DNA of 64,000 nucleotides from Muribaculaceae bacterium Zag1 (GCA_002633115.1 NWBJ01000010.1:22890-86889); one strand, 5' to 3'; positions 7,331-17,596 are shown, numbered from the stretch's first letter. The notes: generated by a model from the sequence alone, not told the origin. Numbers and translations are program-made.

Positions 7331-10300
7331 TTATATCGTTATTGGTTGCACTATCGTTCCGTATGTACCAGCCGCTGTCACCGTAAATGTCGTTACGTCT
7401 GTGCTGGCGCTGTTCCTCCCCAAGTCGCTCTTAGTCGGATCCGTGTCGTTGGTCAGCTCGATGCTCCCTGCGAAATTCTTCACCTTCGCCAGGTTCCCCC
7501 AGGCTGTGTCCTCTGCCTCGTCTCCGGTGTCCCGCTCGATCTTCCATTGGCTCACTTGGTTCGTGATGTCCTGCCATCCCAGAAACACTTTGAATTCGTA
7601 TGTCTCTGTCTGACCGGCCCTCAGCCATTCGTCTCCGTACACCTCCATCCTGAATGTCGGCGGGTCCCCGCTCACCAGGTGCCAGTCTGTCGAGGCTGTT
7701 GTCGGCTCATCGTCTGTCCCCTCTGGGTTGATGCATAGCCAGTGGCACGCCATCCACGTCCATTCCGTGTAATAATCCGCATGGCTCCCCTCGCTCCAGT
7801 CTCCCATGTAGATCCTCGCCGGGTATGTCACGTCTCCTGCTATGTAGCTGATGTTATTCGCCCTCAGGTCTATCCCCTTCGGCGATAGCCGGTACACCAT
7901 CTGCTCCAGTTTGTATTCCGTGATTCCGCCATAGCCCTTGATGCTCGGCGCGTCTGTCCCGCTTGTGGCCAGAATCATCGCGTTGGTCCTCTCCTGGTTC
8001 AACTCGTCGCCCGGGTCTTCCTCTGTGGCGTTGTAGCCCTGCCGGTATCCCAGCTGCACGATCTTGTCTCCCTTCTGCGGGCAGCAGTTCGGGTTCGCGT
8101 TGTCAGTGGCCCCGTCTTTGTCCTCTGCCGATATCACCACATAGCCGTCGCCGACCTCGCTGACCAGCCTCCAGTAATACCGGTTTCCCACGTTCTCATA
8201 CACCCCCTCCGCAATGTTGAAGGTCTGGCATATAGCCTGGTCTCCGGCTTTCCATGTGTTGGTCGTCGCTGTGCTTCCGTCATCCGCGGTCCATTTGCAT
8301 TTCCATCCGCTCAGCTGCCCCAGCGCGTCGTATATCTCCTCCACCTCCTCGATCTCGCTCGCCGCGCAGCTCAGTATTATGTTCCCTGCTATGTACGCCA
8401 GTTCCCGTATCTCCAGTTTCATGAAGGTCGCGATCTGCCTTACAAACAGTTGGTCCACCACCAGTTTCCACCGGCTCCCCACCTGCGTCAGTCCTGCGCC
8501 CTGGCCTCCCTCCTCGGCGTAGTCGTAATCTGTCGTGACCGCCTCTCCGCCTATCTTGGTCGCTCCCAGCAGTTGGCTCGTCCCGTCGCTCACCAGCCCG
8601 GCCTTCGCCCTCAGCATCCCTTCGCTTATCAGACCTTGCATGAAGGTTATCAGTCCCTGGGCCGCGTCGTCCACTGTACTCGAGATTGCCCTCTCCGCTA
8701 TCTCCAATAGCGTTCTCAATGCCGAGTAGACATTCGCATCCGTCGGCGTGGTTGTGTCCTGCCGCTTGATCACATACGGCCCGCTCCCTCCGTTGCTGCT
8801 CCCGCTCGATGAGCTCACCACTCCTCCCTTCGCGCTCGCGCTCTTCACTTCCTCCTCGATCGCCCGCAGTCGGCTGTAGCTCGCTGTTTCCCCGATATAA
8901 TACACAGGGTTGTCCCATGCTATGTCTATCGGTATCTCCCAGCCTATCACTCGGCTCTCTCGGCACCCGTCCTCAAAGTAGGCCTCGTGGTAGAGATTCA
9001 CTCTCTGCCCCAGCCCTAAGCACTGGCCGCTCTCCTGTGCGTTCTTCCGCGCCCAGTCACAGGCTATCGTGCATTCGTATGTGTTCGTGTCGGTGTTCAG
9101 CTCCTCTGCGTATTTCCTTGCCTCCTCCAGCAGCTCCCGCTCTGCGGCCACTATGTAGTCCGCGCTCGCGTCGCTCAGCATCGCGATGTTGAATCCCGAC
9201 AGTATGTATGTGTCTCCCACCTGCGGTTTTATCAGCTCATTCGGCAGCAGCGTGGTCTCGTCCCTCTGTATCTCGAAGGTATGGTCGCTCAGGTAGGCCA
9301 CTCCGAATGTCAGTCCGTTCAGCAGCCCGCTCTGAAATGTTATCTCCAGGTCCTGCCCGTCTATCAGGTAGCTGTCGTCAAATGGATTGTCCTCATTAAA
9401 TAGGTCATCCTTTATTCTGTACGATGTCCAATCCGTCAGCGTCGTGCTGCCGTCCGCCTCCTCTGTCTTGTCGGTCAGCGTCTCTGTCAGCACCTCTGTC
9501 ACCGTGCTGGTCCTGCGTGGATAAATGTCTGGGAAGGCCACCACCTTCTCCACTGCCTCTTCCTCGCTCTCCATCTCCGTCACGTCGATGTAGCCTGGCA
9601 GCGCGTTCCCTTCCTCGTCCTCCTCTGGCAGCAGCAGACGCGAGTTTACGATTCCGTTGGTCGTCAAGTCGGTGTATCTCTCCAGCACCGCGTATTTGCT
9701 CGTGAAGTATGCCGCTGGCACCAGGGCCTCCTTCAGCTCCGGCAGCCGGTATTTCTGTCCCTGCGCCATCGTCTTTCCGCTCGGAAGCTTTATTACCGCT
9801 CCGCTCCTCACATGCTCCGGGTTCCATTCAGCTCCCTCTATGGTCTCCTCTGTCGCTCCTGTCAGCGTGTCTATCACTTCCACGGTCACCCCCGTGGCCC
9901 CGTACACTGGGTATTGGTTCTCCACAGTTAGCTGCCCAGTGTTCATCGCGTTGATGCTCGCTGTCACCGAGGCCCCTGCCCCAAGCGTCGCGCTGTAGGT
10001 CACTCTCGCTGTCAGCTTGGTCGCGTTCTCGGTCAGTTCTATCTCTGCGTCCTCCAGCCCCTCGATCTTTATCTCGTTGTCGGTGGCGTAGATGTATTGC
10101 GTCTGCTCCCAGCTCCAGCTCTCGGTCGCCCCGCTCGCGTATTCCGCAGTCAGCGTTATCTTCATCTTCGCCTGGCTCGCGTTCCCGCTCCTGTCCCTCA
10201 GCGTCACCGTGGGCTTGAATGCTGACAGACCCACTGTCCACCAGCCGCTCTCCAATCCCCCGCTCAGGCTCTCGCTGTCCGTCGCTATCTCTATGTCCGC

Positions 10301-11248
10301 GCTCGAGCTCCCCGGGTTGCTCAGGCTCGCCGAGTGCGTCTTCCTCAGGTCTATCGTCTGTTTATCACCGCTCCCCACGGTCCGCATCTCCTTCGGCCAG
10401 TAGGTCGCATCAAGTTCCCTGGCCGAGTCTCTTACCTCGTCCCCAGCCGTGTCCACCGTGTCGGCGGTAAACACCAATTCCTTTCTGTAGGTGCTGGGCA
10501 GGTTCTTCTCGCTCCCGTAGCAGTATAGCCGCGTCGCATAGTCCTCCTGGCTCTGCTTCTTGCTGATTCCGCATATCTCCTCCCCGGTGGTCAGTTCAGT
10601 CGGGCTGTCTGCTCCCCATTGGCATTTGCCGAAACGCAGCGTTTCCTGCTCCCACCACCATTCGCATTCCAGGGCCTCCGCTACCATGTCTACTGCGTCC
10701 AGGATGCTCGTGTCGCTGAATGTCAGCGTCATCGCCTTCGTCGCGTCCACCGTGTCATCCCATTCGATTCTCCAGTCGTTGGTCCCGTTCCACAGGTATC
10801 CCTCGCGCCCCTCGATCAGCGTCTCGCTCCCGTCTGCCGACCGCGAGTAGGCCAATGCGCGTATATTGTCCAGCAGTATCTTCGCGTATCCCTCGATGTT
10901 GTCGGTGTAGCTCCAGCTCGTCTCTCCTGTCCCCACGAAGGGTAGGAATTTCAGCAGTTTGTTTCCCAGTTTCCGGTATTGCGCCTCCAGCTCCACCTCG
11001 TAGTCATATCCCCCTGTGGTCTTGCTCTGCTCCGGCGTGTACGGCCCCGTCAGCTCATATCGCCCTGCCCCTGGTAGTTCTATGTAGTCCCCCGCCCTCA
11101 GCAGTCTCGCCTCCCCAAGCGTGAATTTCAGCGTCACGCAGTCCTTTTCCATCAGCATGGCCTCCCATTTGCTCCCCTTGCCGATGTGCGCTGTCAGCCG
11201 AGCCTCGCCGCTCGGCTTCCATATCGTTATGTCTGCGCTGTTCGCCAT
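7331..11248 (-). CDS. Large tail hub / host-interaction protein
   Basis: 1305 residues. The N-terminal 370 or so residues resemble a tail hub (GDYIELPGAGRYELTGPYTP; SILDAVDMVAEALECEWWWE, as in gp27-type baseplate proteins). The middle holds hinge and beta-domain sequence, a Ser/Gly linker (SSSSGSSNGGSGP near residue 825), then a helical stretch and C-terminal beta domains (TFTVTAAGTYGTIV). Size, and position after the tape measure and two small tail genes, match the Tal-like or minor-structural protein of siphophages. It would cap the tail tube and anchor the fibres. No hydrolase motif was found by eye. Confidence 0.8.
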   Translation of the reverse strand: MANSADITIWKPSGEARLTAHIGKGSKWEAMLMEKDCVTLKFTLGEARLLRAGDYIELPGAGRYELTGPYTPEQSKTTGGYDYEVELEAQYRKLGNKLLKFLPFVGTGETSWSYTDNIEGYAKILLDNIRALAYSRSADGSETLIEGREGYLWNGTNDWRIEWDDTVDATKAMTLTFSDTSILDAVDMVAEALECEWWWEQETLRFGKCQWGADSPTELTTGEEICGISKKQSQEDYATRLYCYGSEKNLPSTYRKELVFTADTVDTAGDEVRDSARELDATYWPKEMRTVGSGDKQTIDLRKTHSASLSNPGSSSADIEIATDSESLSGGLESGWWTVGLSAFKPTVTLRDRSGNASQAKMKITLTAEYASGATESWSWEQTQYIYATDNEIKIEGLEDAEIELTENATKLTARVTYSATLGAGASVTASINAMNTGQLTVENQYPVYGATGVTVEVIDTLTGATEETIEGAEWNPEHVRSGAVIKLPSGKTMAQGQKYRLPELKEALVPAAYFTSKYAVLERYTDLTTNGIVNSRLLLPEEDEEGNALPGYIDVTEMESEEEAVEKVVAFPDIYPRRTSTVTEVLTETLTDKTEEADGSTTLTDWTSYRIKDDLFNEDNPFDDSYLIDGQDLEITFQSGLLNGLTFGVAYLSDHTFEIQRDETTLLPNELIKPQVGDTYILSGFNIAMLSDASADYIVAAERELLEEARKYAEELNTDTNTYECTIACDWARKNAQESGQCLGLGQRVNLYHEAYFEDGCRESRVIGWEIPIDIAWDNPVYYIGETASYSRLRAIEEEVKSASAKGGVVSSSSGSSNGGSGPYVIKRQDTTTPTDANVYSALRTLLEIAERAISSTVDDAAQGLITFMQGLISEGMLRAKAGLVSDGTSQLLGATKIGGEAVTTDYDYAEEGGQGAGLTQVGSRWKLVVDQLFVRQIATFMKLEIRELAYIAGNIILSCAASEIEEVEEIYDALGQLSGWKCKWTADDGSTATTNTWKAGDQAICQTFNIAEGVYENVGNRYYWRLVSEVGDGYVVISAEDKDGATDNANPNCCPQKGDKIVQLGYRQGYNATEEDPGDELNQERTNAMILATSGTDAPSIKGYGGITEYKLEQMVYRLSPKGIDLRANNISYIAGDVTYPARIYMGDWSEGSHADYYTEWTWMACHWLCINPEGTDDEPTTASTDWHLVSGDPPTFRMEVYGDEWLRAGQTETYEFKVFLGWQDITNQVSQWKIERDTGDEAEDTAWGNLAKVKNFAGSIELTNDTDPTKSDLGRNSASTDVTTFTVTAAGTYGTIVQPITI

Positions 11249-11269
11249 GTCTTTTATCTCTCCGTTGGT

Positions 11270-11707
11270 TTATGCCTCCCGGTTCCCCGGGTTAGGTTCC
11301 TCAAATTTTATCAGCAGTTTCGCCCCTACCCGACCTGTCCCGCCGTACACATTCAGCGATTGGCAGCTCTCGTAGCGGCAGCGGTATGTCTTCTTCTGCT
11401 CATACCTCGTCGTTATCTTCACCTCTCCCGCCCTCAGTGTCTCCGTCAGTGCGTCCATCTGGATAGCCAGTGCCTCCAGGCTCCCCGCGCTGATGTTCGC
11501 CTCCAGCGTGAATTCTCGGCGGTCCCATTTCTGCTTCCCGTCCGCATCGTATTCCGTCCGTGTCCCATTCTCGGTCCTCACCTCGCTCTGCACCGCGTCC
11601 TTCGTCGGTGGCGGGGTCCACAGCGCAGCTATAGCTCCGTCTGCCAGGTACAGCCCGTATTTCGTCCACGCGCATTCCCCGTTGATCAGCAATTCCCCGC
11701 TCTTCAT
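11270..11707 (-). CDS. Distal-tail-type protein
   Basis: 145 residues (MKSGELLINGECAWTKYGLY ... LLIKFEEPNPGNREA). It combines an N-terminal strand-rich half with a C-terminal stretch reading EVKITTRYEQKKTYRCRYES, consistent with the beta-sandwich of distal tail proteins. It lies between the tape measure block and the hub gene, where siphophages encode Dit, and overlaps the upstream 156-residue gene by 4 bases. Dit assignment rests on order and size, not on a diagnostic motif. Confidence 0.7.
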   Translation of the reverse strand: MKSGELLINGECAWTKYGLYLADGAIAALWTPPPTKDAVQSEVRTENGTRTEYDADGKQKWDRREFTLEANISAGSLEALAIQMDALTETLRAGEVKITTRYEQKKTYRCRYESCQSLNVYGGTGRVGAKLLIKFEEPNPGNREA

Positions 11708-12174
11708 AATGCTATCGCCTTCCCTGTCTTCTCGATTTCTATGCGGCTCTTCGCGTCTGCTCTGATCTCGGCTACCGCCCAGCCCTCCAGTCTCACTCTG
11801 GCTCTCGCCCCGTGCATCGCCATCACTCGCTGGATACCCTTATTTGAGCCAAATATCAAATCTGCCGCGGTTTCGCCCGCCAGTAGGGTAAACTCTCCCA
11901 CCCGCCCCTTCATCGCGCCACAGTCCACGTAAATGCCCAGATTCTCCAGCCCCGGGCAGCCCCGCTTTATCCCTCGCCATTCCTCTATGCTCGGCCAGTC
12001 ATGCTCCATGCAGAATTCCCGCCCCTGCGGTGTCTTCAGTACCCGCGCCAGGTCGCGCCAGCTCGTGCAGCCCTCTATCAGCCCGCATGCCCCGCGCTCC
12101 TTCGCCCTGGCCGTTACCTCCTCCGGGGTCAGCGGCTCCTGGGTAGTGCCTATGTCTTCTCTCCTCTTGCTCAT
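11704..12174 (-). CDS. Tail-assembly region protein, unknown
   Basis: 156 residues, MSKRREDIGTTQEPLTPEEV to KTGKAIAL. The first half is helical and charged. The second half has short beta repeats that read like a left-handed or imperfect beta helix (VMAMHGARARVRLEGWAVAE). It starts within the last 4 bases of the tape-measure gene and its end overlaps the next gene by 4 bases, implying translational coupling. Probably a tail-tip assembly component; family not recognised. Confidence 0.7.
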   Translation of the reverse strand: MSKRREDIGTTQEPLTPEEVTARAKERGACGLIEGCTSWRDLARVLKTPQGREFCMEHDWPSIEEWRGIKRGCPGLENLGIYVDCGAMKGRVGEFTLLAGETAADLIFGSNKGIQRVMAMHGARARVRLEGWAVAEIRADAKSRIEIEKTGKAIAL

Positions 12175-15100
12175 AGTCCTCGCGTATGCTGTTCAATCTT
12201 CTCTATCCATTCGCTTATCTCGTGCAGCCGGTTCGTGTTCTTCGCGATCGTCTCCAGGTGGCCCACCGCCGCCATCGTCAGTCCCCGCGTCTCGCTCGCC
12301 ATTGCCGCGCTCAGTTCTATCCCGCTCCTGACTGCTGTCACGTCTATCGCCATCGCCGCCTGCGCTATTCTGATGCCCTCCACCGACGTATGCACCGCCG
12401 CCATCCTTCCGCTCAGCTCCTCCACGCTCTCCTGGCTCGCTGTCGCGTAGCCGCCTCGGGTCGTTCCGCTCTGGCTGCTCGTCTCGTCCTTCAGTATGTC
12501 GTCCGCCCAGGCGTATTGCCCAGTGATCATCTCGGCTATCGCCTCTGCGTAGTCCTGCATGGCCTGGCTCTCGGCCTCCGTTACCTTTCCGTCGCTGATT
12601 GCGCTCTGCATCATCTCCCGCAGCCGCTCTATCGGTGCTGTCAGGTCGGTTTTCATCGCCTCTACCACCATCTGCTTCAGCATGCTCTTCACATAGTCCT
12701 TCGCGCTCTTCGCTTGCTCTCGCGTGCTGCCCCATGCGTCCGCCATCGCCTCCGCGAAATTCTCGATGCTCGTAGCCACGTCCTCCCCGATGATCGCATC
12801 CAGGGCCGCGTCCTTGTAGTCCTCGATGTCGTTCTCCAGCTCCTCTATCTGGTCCCGCCATTCCTGTATGCGGTCATCGTCGGTGTTTTTCTTGTCCTCC
12901 TCTTGTCTGATCTGCTCCTCAATCAGGGCTATCTGCTCCTCCGCGTTCGCTATCTTCTCCTCGTAGGTGCTGGCTGCCTCCTGGCTGTACTGCCCCTCCA
13001 GAGCCCGGTCCAGCCGCTTATTGATCCTCTCCAGCTCCTCCACCTCGTCCTGGATCCGCTGTATGGCTCGCTCCCGCTTGTTATCGTGTATGGCCACCAC
13101 CGCGTTGATAGGGCTGGTCAGTGCCGAGGTTACTCCGCTCAGCACTCCCCCTATGTTCAAGGTCAGCGCGCTCTTCAGCGCGTCGCTTATACCGCTGGTG
13201 ATGCCCGTCAGCCCGCTCAGTATATTCCCCGCAGTGTCCCAGCCGCTCCCTATCCCAGTGTCGGCACCCAGCGCGCTCGCCGTGTTCCGTATGTCTTCAA
13301 AGACCTGGTTCACTCCCGCCAGTGCCTCCCCTATCTCCTCGAATACTCCCAGGGCCTTCTCCAGCGGGTCTGCCCAGCTCTCAAATTTCGCCTTGAATGC
13401 CTCCGCCAGCCTCTCCAATGCCGACCGCGCCTTGTCCGCTGCCTCTCGAGCCCCGTCCAGCTCTGTCCGCGCTGTCCCCAGCTCCTCGTTCAGTTCCCTC
13501 AGGCCCTCGGCCTCTTCCTCGGCTCCGCTCCCGGCTATCGCGTCGATTGCTCCCTCCACTGTCGCTCCGTCCAGCACCTCTGCCTCCGTCAGCTCCAGCC
13601 CGGTCAGTTGCTTCACCGCCGCCTGTATCTCAGCGATCTTCTTCCTCACTGCCTCCTGCTTCTTGGCCTGGGTCTCCGCCAGCCGGTTGCTCGTCTCCTG
13701 CGCGTCGTTCAGCTCCTCCTGCGCAGCCTTCCGCTCCCGCATATATTCCGGGGTCAGCGCGCTCAATGCTCCGGACCCCTCTATCTTCGCCCGCCTCAGG
13801 TTCCCCAGCGCGGTGTTGAATCGCTCTATTTTCTCCGGGTCTAAAGTCTCTATTATCTTCTCCCGGTATCGCTCCATCTCCTCGATTAGTTGCCCGATGG
13901 TCTCCTGCGTCAGCGCGTCCGCCTCGCCAAATGCCAGGCTTCCTCGCCCCTGCATCCACTCCTCAAATTCAGCATCCTCTATCGCCTTCCGCCATTCCTG
14001 CTGCAGTTGCATCCGGCTCCCGTCATTCTCCGCCTTCGATATCTTCTCCCGGTATTGCCGGTCTATCGCCTCTATTTTCTCGGCCATGGCCCCGTATTCC
14101 ATCACGTATTCGTCCATGGCTGACTTGTCCGCCTTCTCCTGCTCTGCCGCCCGCTTCGCTTGCAGCTTCAGCAGCAGTTCCTGCAGCCCCGCGTATCTCT
14201 GCGTGATTGCGTCTATCTCGCCCATGTCCGCCATGCCCGTGTTGGTGGTCTCGCGGTCTATGTCATACCCGATTCCCCAGATGTGGCTCCGCAGCTCCCC
14301 GCCGTCCCATGCCCGCTTCTGGTAAGTGCGCCCGCCAGCAGAGGCTTCTTTGGCTCGAGCGTCCTCCTGCGCATTCCACAAGGCCTGTTGTCTTGCCACC
14401 TCCGCCTGTATCTCCTGGTTCATCCGATCCTGCAGCGCGTCCATCTCGCTCTGCTCCTCCAGCTCCCGCTGCCTCCTGCGCTTCTCGGCCCCCTCGGCCA
14501 TGATTGCCACCTCCTGCTCCTCATACTCCCTCCGCATCTGAATCCGCAGCTTCATCCTCTCCAATTCCTGTTGGGATTGGAGGTCGTTCAGTTTCTGGTC
14601 GGCCAAGTCTGACGCGCCTATCTGGCTGCTGCGGTCTTTTGGATCAAATCGCGCCTGGTCGTAAAGGTTTTTGTATTTGTAATACTCCTTTCGCGCTTGC
14701 ATCTGCCTTCGGCTGATGTCTCCCGGGGTTTCCTTCACGCCACCTCCGAGGTCGCGAGGCACATAATCGTCGGCATCTTTCAATGCCTGTTCCATCATGC
14801 GCTTGTAATATTGCGGGTCTGCCTTGTAGCCTTGGGTGGAATCCCCGCCCCATGCGTTGCGCTGTTCCTCGATGGTCTTTGGCAAAGCCTCTGCGGCATC
14901 GTCTATGAATTTCTGCGCGGATTCTATTTTCTCCAGCGATTTTTTGTTTTCCTTCTTGTATCTCTCCTCGTAATCCTTGAGGCTGTGTTGCCATTTGTAT
15001 AAGAAGTTAGCCTCTTCCTCCTCCTGCGTAGGCTGGTACATGAAGTTCCCCTGGGTCATCGTCACTGAGTGGTTAACGAGGCTCTGCACCTGCGCTGGGG

Positions 15101-16799
15101 TGTATTTCTTTTGCAGTTCCTCTGCCTTGGCTCGGTTATCCTCGATCCATTGCTTCTGGGTGAAGTTGGAGCTTATCCATTTGCTTATTTCTTCGTAGGC
15201 TTTTTCCTTTATCGCCTCCATGCTCTTGGCGATGGCTTTTTGCTCGATGGCTTTCTTCAGCCTATCGTATGCCTCAGCGGCCTCTCCAGCGAGGATGGCC
15301 TCCTGCTTGAGGTTCTGGAAATATTCGGGATATTGGGCCTGGAGCTTTTGTATGGCGATGCGCCTCTCGTTGATGGGCTTTGTGGCGATGGTGGCAGTGC
15401 GGTAGAGCGCGTCGAGTTCGCTGCGCTCCTTCTGAATCTCTGGGTAGGCTTTCTTCATGGCCTCTCGCATCGCCTTCTGGCCCTCTGTAAGTTTGTTGAG
15501 GCCTCCGGTCACGGCCACGATTATGCCCACCAGCGCGGTGAGTCCAGCGATGATCCATCCCCAAATCGGCACGGATTTGATTGCGATTCCGACCGCCTTC
15601 CATGAAAAAGCGTGGGCTGTGTTGGCTGCGGTCGCCGCCTCCGTCACTGCTGCTCCCGCGCTTGTAGCGGCTGTGGCCGCAGTCGTTGCCGCGGTGTTCG
15701 CGGTTATGGCTGCGGTGTCGGCTGTGGTGGCTGCCGCCGCCTTGGCCTTGCAACGAGCCCACCATTCGGTCATCTGTCCCACAATGCCCACCTGGAATGC
15801 CGAGTTTTTGTTGAGCGTCTGGTTGATGCTCTGGAGTCCCATGGTAATGGCCATGATCGAGTTCAGCTTGGCTTGTATCTTCACCGCCTTCTCATTCTCC
15901 TCTCCAAAGAGCGCAATAGCCCCTGTGGTCGCGCTCAATGCTCCGCTCATTCCCGTCATCAGGTTAATGGTCGCGGACATCTTGGTGTTCGGGGTGGCGA
16001 GGATTCGCATCTGGGTGTTGGTCTCATACATCGTGCGCTGGAGCCTCTCAGCCTCTGCCCTCAGCAGCCTGTACTGCTCGGTGTCGCGCTTTCCAGCCTG
16101 CTCCAGCTCCATCATCTGCTGCTTGGTGTTCATCAGCGCAGTCCTGAATCTCACTTGCTGCTGCACCGCGCTGTCACTCGCCACCTGCTTCATGGCGTTG
16201 CTCAGCGTCTGGGCCTTGGATTTCAGCTCGTCGTATTCCTGGCTGTTGGCCTTTCCTGCCGCGGCCAGGTCTTGCATGCGCTGACGCGTCTCGCTCAGTT
16301 GCTGAGTGAGGCTCTTCTCGGCTGGCGTGTGCTGTTGGATTTTTGCAGTGAGCGCTTCAAGTTCCGCGCCCTGCTGGTTGAGTTGGTTGCGCAACTTGTT
16401 GCGAGCGTTAATCTCCTTCTCGATCTGTTGGAGGTTTTCCTGCGTCTTTGCGTCGGTGGTCCCTCCTTTGGCGTTGATGTTGCTCTTGATGGCTGCGCTC
16501 AGATCCATCAATTTCGCGATGGCTCTGTCGTTGTCCTGGGTGAGTCGGTCGAGCGTGACGGATGTGGCCTTCGCGGCTTTGTCCATCTCCTCGAAGGGTC
16601 GCTTCATCTTGTCTCCGCTGCTGCTGAAGCTCGCCCTCAGTTTCTCCATCTTCCCTTTGATGGCCTCAAACACGCCCTTGTCGTCCCGCAGCCCGTCGTA
16701 CGTGCCTGCAAGGATTCTCTTCACCTTGTCCGCATCATTCTGGATCGTGCTGAAGTCAAAGGTATAGCGTACATTCAGTTTTCTCTCGCCTTGGGCCAT
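12171..16799 (-). CDS. Tail tape measure protein
   Basis: 1542 residues, the longest gene of the prophage. Long coiled-coil stretches dominate (ETRQRMQDLAAAGKANSQEY; EELERINKRLDRALEGQY). A hydrophobic Ala/Gly-rich segment at about residues 400-435 (WGWIIAGLTALVGIIVAVTG) could insert in a host membrane at ejection. A low-complexity Ala/Thr run (TAAITANTAATTAATAATSA) precedes it. Tape-measure length sets siphophage tail length, so a long flexible tail is expected. It lies 3 bases after the chaperone GT frame and directly before the tail-tip genes, the canonical order. Confidence 0.95.
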   Translation of the reverse strand: MAQGERKLNVRYTFDFSTIQNDADKVKRILAGTYDGLRDDKGVFEAIKGKMEKLRASFSSSGDKMKRPFEEMDKAAKATSVTLDRLTQDNDRAIAKLMDLSAAIKSNINAKGGTTDAKTQENLQQIEKEINARNKLRNQLNQQGAELEALTAKIQQHTPAEKSLTQQLSETRQRMQDLAAAGKANSQEYDELKSKAQTLSNAMKQVASDSAVQQQVRFRTALMNTKQQMMELEQAGKRDTEQYRLLRAEAERLQRTMYETNTQMRILATPNTKMSATINLMTGMSGALSATTGAIALFGEENEKAVKIQAKLNSIMAITMGLQSINQTLNKNSAFQVGIVGQMTEWWARCKAKAAAATTADTAAITANTAATTAATAATSAGAAVTEAATAANTAHAFSWKAVGIAIKSVPIWGWIIAGLTALVGIIVAVTGGLNKLTEGQKAMREAMKKAYPEIQKERSELDALYRTATIATKPINERRIAIQKLQAQYPEYFQNLKQEAILAGEAAEAYDRLKKAIEQKAIAKSMEAIKEKAYEEISKWISSNFTQKQWIEDNRAKAEELQKKYTPAQVQSLVNHSVTMTQGNFMYQPTQEEEEANFLYKWQHSLKDYEERYKKENKKSLEKIESAQKFIDDAAEALPKTIEEQRNAWGGDSTQGYKADPQYYKRMMEQALKDADDYVPRDLGGGVKETPGDISRRQMQARKEYYKYKNLYDQARFDPKDRSSQIGASDLADQKLNDLQSQQELERMKLRIQMRREYEEQEVAIMAEGAEKRRRQRELEEQSEMDALQDRMNQEIQAEVARQQALWNAQEDARAKEASAGGRTYQKRAWDGGELRSHIWGIGYDIDRETTNTGMADMGEIDAITQRYAGLQELLLKLQAKRAAEQEKADKSAMDEYVMEYGAMAEKIEAIDRQYREKISKAENDGSRMQLQQEWRKAIEDAEFEEWMQGRGSLAFGEADALTQETIGQLIEEMERYREKIIETLDPEKIERFNTALGNLRRAKIEGSGALSALTPEYMRERKAAQEELNDAQETSNRLAETQAKKQEAVRKKIAEIQAAVKQLTGLELTEAEVLDGATVEGAIDAIAGSGAEEEAEGLRELNEELGTARTELDGAREAADKARSALERLAEAFKAKFESWADPLEKALGVFEEIGEALAGVNQVFEDIRNTASALGADTGIGSGWDTAGNILSGLTGITSGISDALKSALTLNIGGVLSGVTSALTSPINAVVAIHDNKRERAIQRIQDEVEELERINKRLDRALEGQYSQEAASTYEEKIANAEEQIALIEEQIRQEEDKKNTDDDRIQEWRDQIEELENDIEDYKDAALDAIIGEDVATSIENFAEAMADAWGSTREQAKSAKDYVKSMLKQMVVEAMKTDLTAPIERLREMMQSAISDGKVTEAESQAMQDYAEAIAEMITGQYAWADDILKDETSSQSGTTRGGYATASQESVEELSGRMAAVHTSVEGIRIAQAAMAIDVTAVRSGIELSAAMASETRGLTMAAVGHLETIAKNTNRLHEISEWIEKIEQHTRGL

Positions 16800-16802
16800 C
16801 GC

Positions 16803-17596
16803 TTATTTCCTCACTCTGATTTTTGTTGGTTTCCCGGCTTCCTCCGCGGCCACCGCCTCGGGGTTGTTGCCGTCTATCGGTGCTTCCTCTGGCTCCTCTT
16901 TCCTGTTTCTCTTCTCTCTGCTCTTGCTGCTGTAGTCGGGAGCCGCCGCGCTCAGCAGTAGCAGGTTCTGGTAGCTGATGTCGTGCAGCAACGCCTGTGG
17001 GGTCATGCCCAGTGCCTTGCTCCATCCCAGCACTAATGCCCAGATGCTGTCTGATTTCCCACCTCCTTGGTCGCCCGCGTCAGGCTTTGCGCGCTCAGGG
17101 AAGTGGTAAGCAGAAAAAAATCGCTCAGGTCGGCGTAGCTCGTGATGATGTTCCCTATGAAGTCCGCCATGTCCTTTGCGGTCATTTCTTCCTCCAGTCG
17201 GCTCGCCAGGTAGTCTGCCTCCGCCACATGCAGTATCTGGGTCTTTCTCCCGTTGACTCTGCGCATCTTCCTCCAGCTCCATCGCCGCATCGGCATCTCC
17301 AATGCCACCGGCATCTTCTCCTGCGCCTGGACGCGCTTGGCCCCGAGTATGAAGATTGCCGCCACTCTCGCTATCGGTTCCGCGCAGTCAATGGCATGGG
17401 CCAGCATCCATTGCTGTATGCCCAGCGCGCTCTTCTGCGCGTCTTCATCCGGGGTGGGGAGTTGGGCCATCACCGCTGATGCCAGTGCGAGCGTGGCCAG
17501 CGTCGGTCTCGGTATTTCGTAGGCTGTCCCGTCCACTTCTATGGCCCCTATCGGTGTATCAAGCAGCGTGTCGGCTGTCTTCTGTTCTATCTTCAT
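16803..17596 (-). CDS. Tail assembly chaperone GT (-1 frameshift product)
   Basis: Reading begins as the shorter chaperone at 17596 and slips back one base on the run of seven T (minus strand, 17114-17120). It then continues through SAYHFPERAKPDAGDQGGGK, a helical part (WALVLGWSKALGMTPQALLH) and a charged tail ending KPTKIRVRK. The product would be 264 residues. The extension has no good start of its own and ends 3 bases before the tape measure, as gpGT does in lambda-type phages. The shift is inferred from reading frames and slippery sequence; expression is not shown. Confidence 0.72.
17033..17596 (-). CDS. Tail assembly chaperone G
   Basis: 187 residues (MKIEQKTADTLLDTPIGAIE ... KEVGNQTASGH). 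It is mostly helical and soluble, encoded between the tail tube and the tape measure, the standard place of the short chaperone that binds tube protein and tape measure before tail polymerisation. The region DLSDFFLLTTS is encoded over the slippery T run where a minority of ribosomes would change frame to make the longer form. Confidence 0.82.
   Translation of the reverse strand: MKIEQKTADTLLDTPIGAIEVDGTAYEIPRPTLATLALASAVMAQLPTPDEDAQKSALGIQQWMLAHAIDCAEPIARVAAIFILGAKRVQAQEKMPVALEMPMRRWSWRKMRRVNGRKTQILHVAEADYLASRLEEEMTAKDMADFIGNIITSYADLSDFFLLTTSLSAQSLTRATKEVGNQTASGH
17114..17120 (-). other. Programmed -1 frameshift slippery site
   Basis: On the minus strand the codons GAT TTT TTT CTG give a T TTT TTT heptamer in the correct zero-frame phase. 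A one-base backward slip keeps all tRNA pairings and opens the downstream frame, which stays open for about 100 codons to 16803. Position near the end of the tail chaperone gene is the classic location. Confidence 0.72.
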
